A stretch of 23,201 nucleotides of DNA. Source: CAZNEZ01 sp964572475. Lineage in GTDB: Bacteria > Bacillota > Clostridia > Lachnospirales > Lachnospiraceae. Made by a program: the position numbers and the translations under genes. Position 1 is the first letter of the stretch, and every line of letters starts with the position of its first letter. Below the pieces are notes generated by a model that had not been told where the DNA came from, made no database searches, and saw only the letters and a list, made by a program, of their open reading frames with translations. Below are positions 22,892 through 23,201 of the stretch, piece by piece. The stretch spans positions 1 through 23,201 of the forward strand of contig CAZNEZ010000041.1 of assembly GCA_964572475.1 (NCBI GenBank), given 5' to 3'.

Positions 22892-23201
22892 ATGAAAAGG
22901 AAGATTCGGATTCTAAGCGCTTTAATGACAATAGTAATGATAGCTCTATGCTTTTTAGCAACACAGGCTAAAGCTGAAGATAGTATAACCATAGATGTTC
23001 TGATACCTAAAGGGAACAACTATGGTTATTGTTATGAAAAAAATGGCAAATATGCTGGATATTACATAGATTACCTCAAAGAAATTGCAAAATATACAGG
23101 TTGGAAATACAATTATATAATAGCTGAAGATAACGAAGAGTTGATTGAACATATGGAGAAGGGTGATTATGATATAATGCCCGGAATAGTATATTCAGAA
23201 G
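22892..23201 (+). CDS. Secreted protein with solute-binding-type domain, cut by window end
   Basis: An open frame of 103 codons runs off the end of the window. Residues 1-28 form a signal peptide (basic start, hydrophobic core, cleavage probably after AKA). The cysteine at 20 does not sit in a proper lipobox. The following YEKNGKYAGYYIDYLKEIAKYTGW and MEKGDYDIMPGIVYSE stretches resemble the start of a family 3 periplasmic solute-binding domain (amino-acid type). In this bacterial family such N-termini occur both on ABC-transporter binding proteins and on sensor kinases or diguanylate cyclases. The visible part cannot decide between them. GGAGA precedes the ATG by seven bases, and the gene is 22 bp from pncC. 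Confidence 0.8.
   Translation, partial: MKRKIRILSALMTIVMIALCFLATQAKAEDSITIDVLIPKGNNYGYCYEKNGKYAGYYIDYLKEIAKYTGWKYNYIIAEDNEELIEHMEKGDYDIMPGIVYSE

Noticed and set aside
1..23201. A novel defence, mobile or biosynthetic system
   Set aside because: Every substantial reading frame belongs to a recognisable core family in largely conserved Firmicutes order, with no transposase, integrase, direct-repeat attachment site or cluster of unknown genes. The only protein of uncertain role is cut by the window end.

Overview
This window is the core chromosome of an AT-rich, endospore-lineage member of the Clostridia, most likely Lachnospiraceae. The evidence is a complete spoIIIA operon, the DNA-binding end of Spo0A, strong AGGAGG-type ribosome binding sites, AGA-rich arginine usage and Firmicutes gene order. 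The species cannot be named from the sequence alone. The window is ordinary in content. I see no phage, insertion sequence, CRISPR array, toxin-antitoxin pair or defence island, and no stretch that looks like an undescribed multi-gene system. What deserves a second look is mostly non-coding structure and one assembly gap.

Layout. (1) Positions 1-5237: a terminator-like double hairpin, then a probable sigma-E promoter and spoIIIAA-AB-AC-AD-AE-AF-AG-AH, the mother-cell half of the SpoIIIA-SpoIIQ feeding-tube complex. (2) Positions 5240-5729: a monocistronic Asp23/YqhY-family gene whose sigma-A promoter is overlapped by a 30-bp palindrome. (3) Positions 5782-13820: nusB, xseA, xseB, ispA, dxs, nadK, argR, recN, then exactly 100 N, then the C-terminal 86 codons of spo0A. 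This follows the Bacillus order spoIIIA-yqhY-nusB-xseAB-ispA-dxs-argR-recN-spoIVB-spo0A, so the gap almost certainly hides spoIVB and most of spo0A. (4) Positions 13883-15503: a glycogen synthase gene between hairpins, converging on rqcH. (5) Positions 15502-18328: rqcH on the minus strand, divergent from a DUF368 (PopT-like) lipid-carrier transporter gene, with a repeat-rich intergenic region between them. (6) Positions 18344-20251: sigma-A promoter, yicC, gmk, rpoZ, terminator. (7) Positions 20368-23201: promoter, rimO, pgsA, pncC/cinA C-terminal domain, and the start of a secreted solute-binding-domain protein cut by the window end.

Functionally the genes cover sporulation (spoIIIA, spo0A), isoprenoid precursor and carrier-lipid metabolism (dxs, ispA, DUF368), DNA repair (xseAB, recN), RNA synthesis and translation quality (nusB, rpoZ, yicC, rimO, rqcH), NAD(P) metabolism (nadK, pncC), arginine control (argR), nucleotide supply (gmk), phospholipid synthesis (pgsA) and glycogen (glgA). 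Several annotated starts were moved inward because the longer open frame begins inside, or upstream of, an obvious ribosome binding site.
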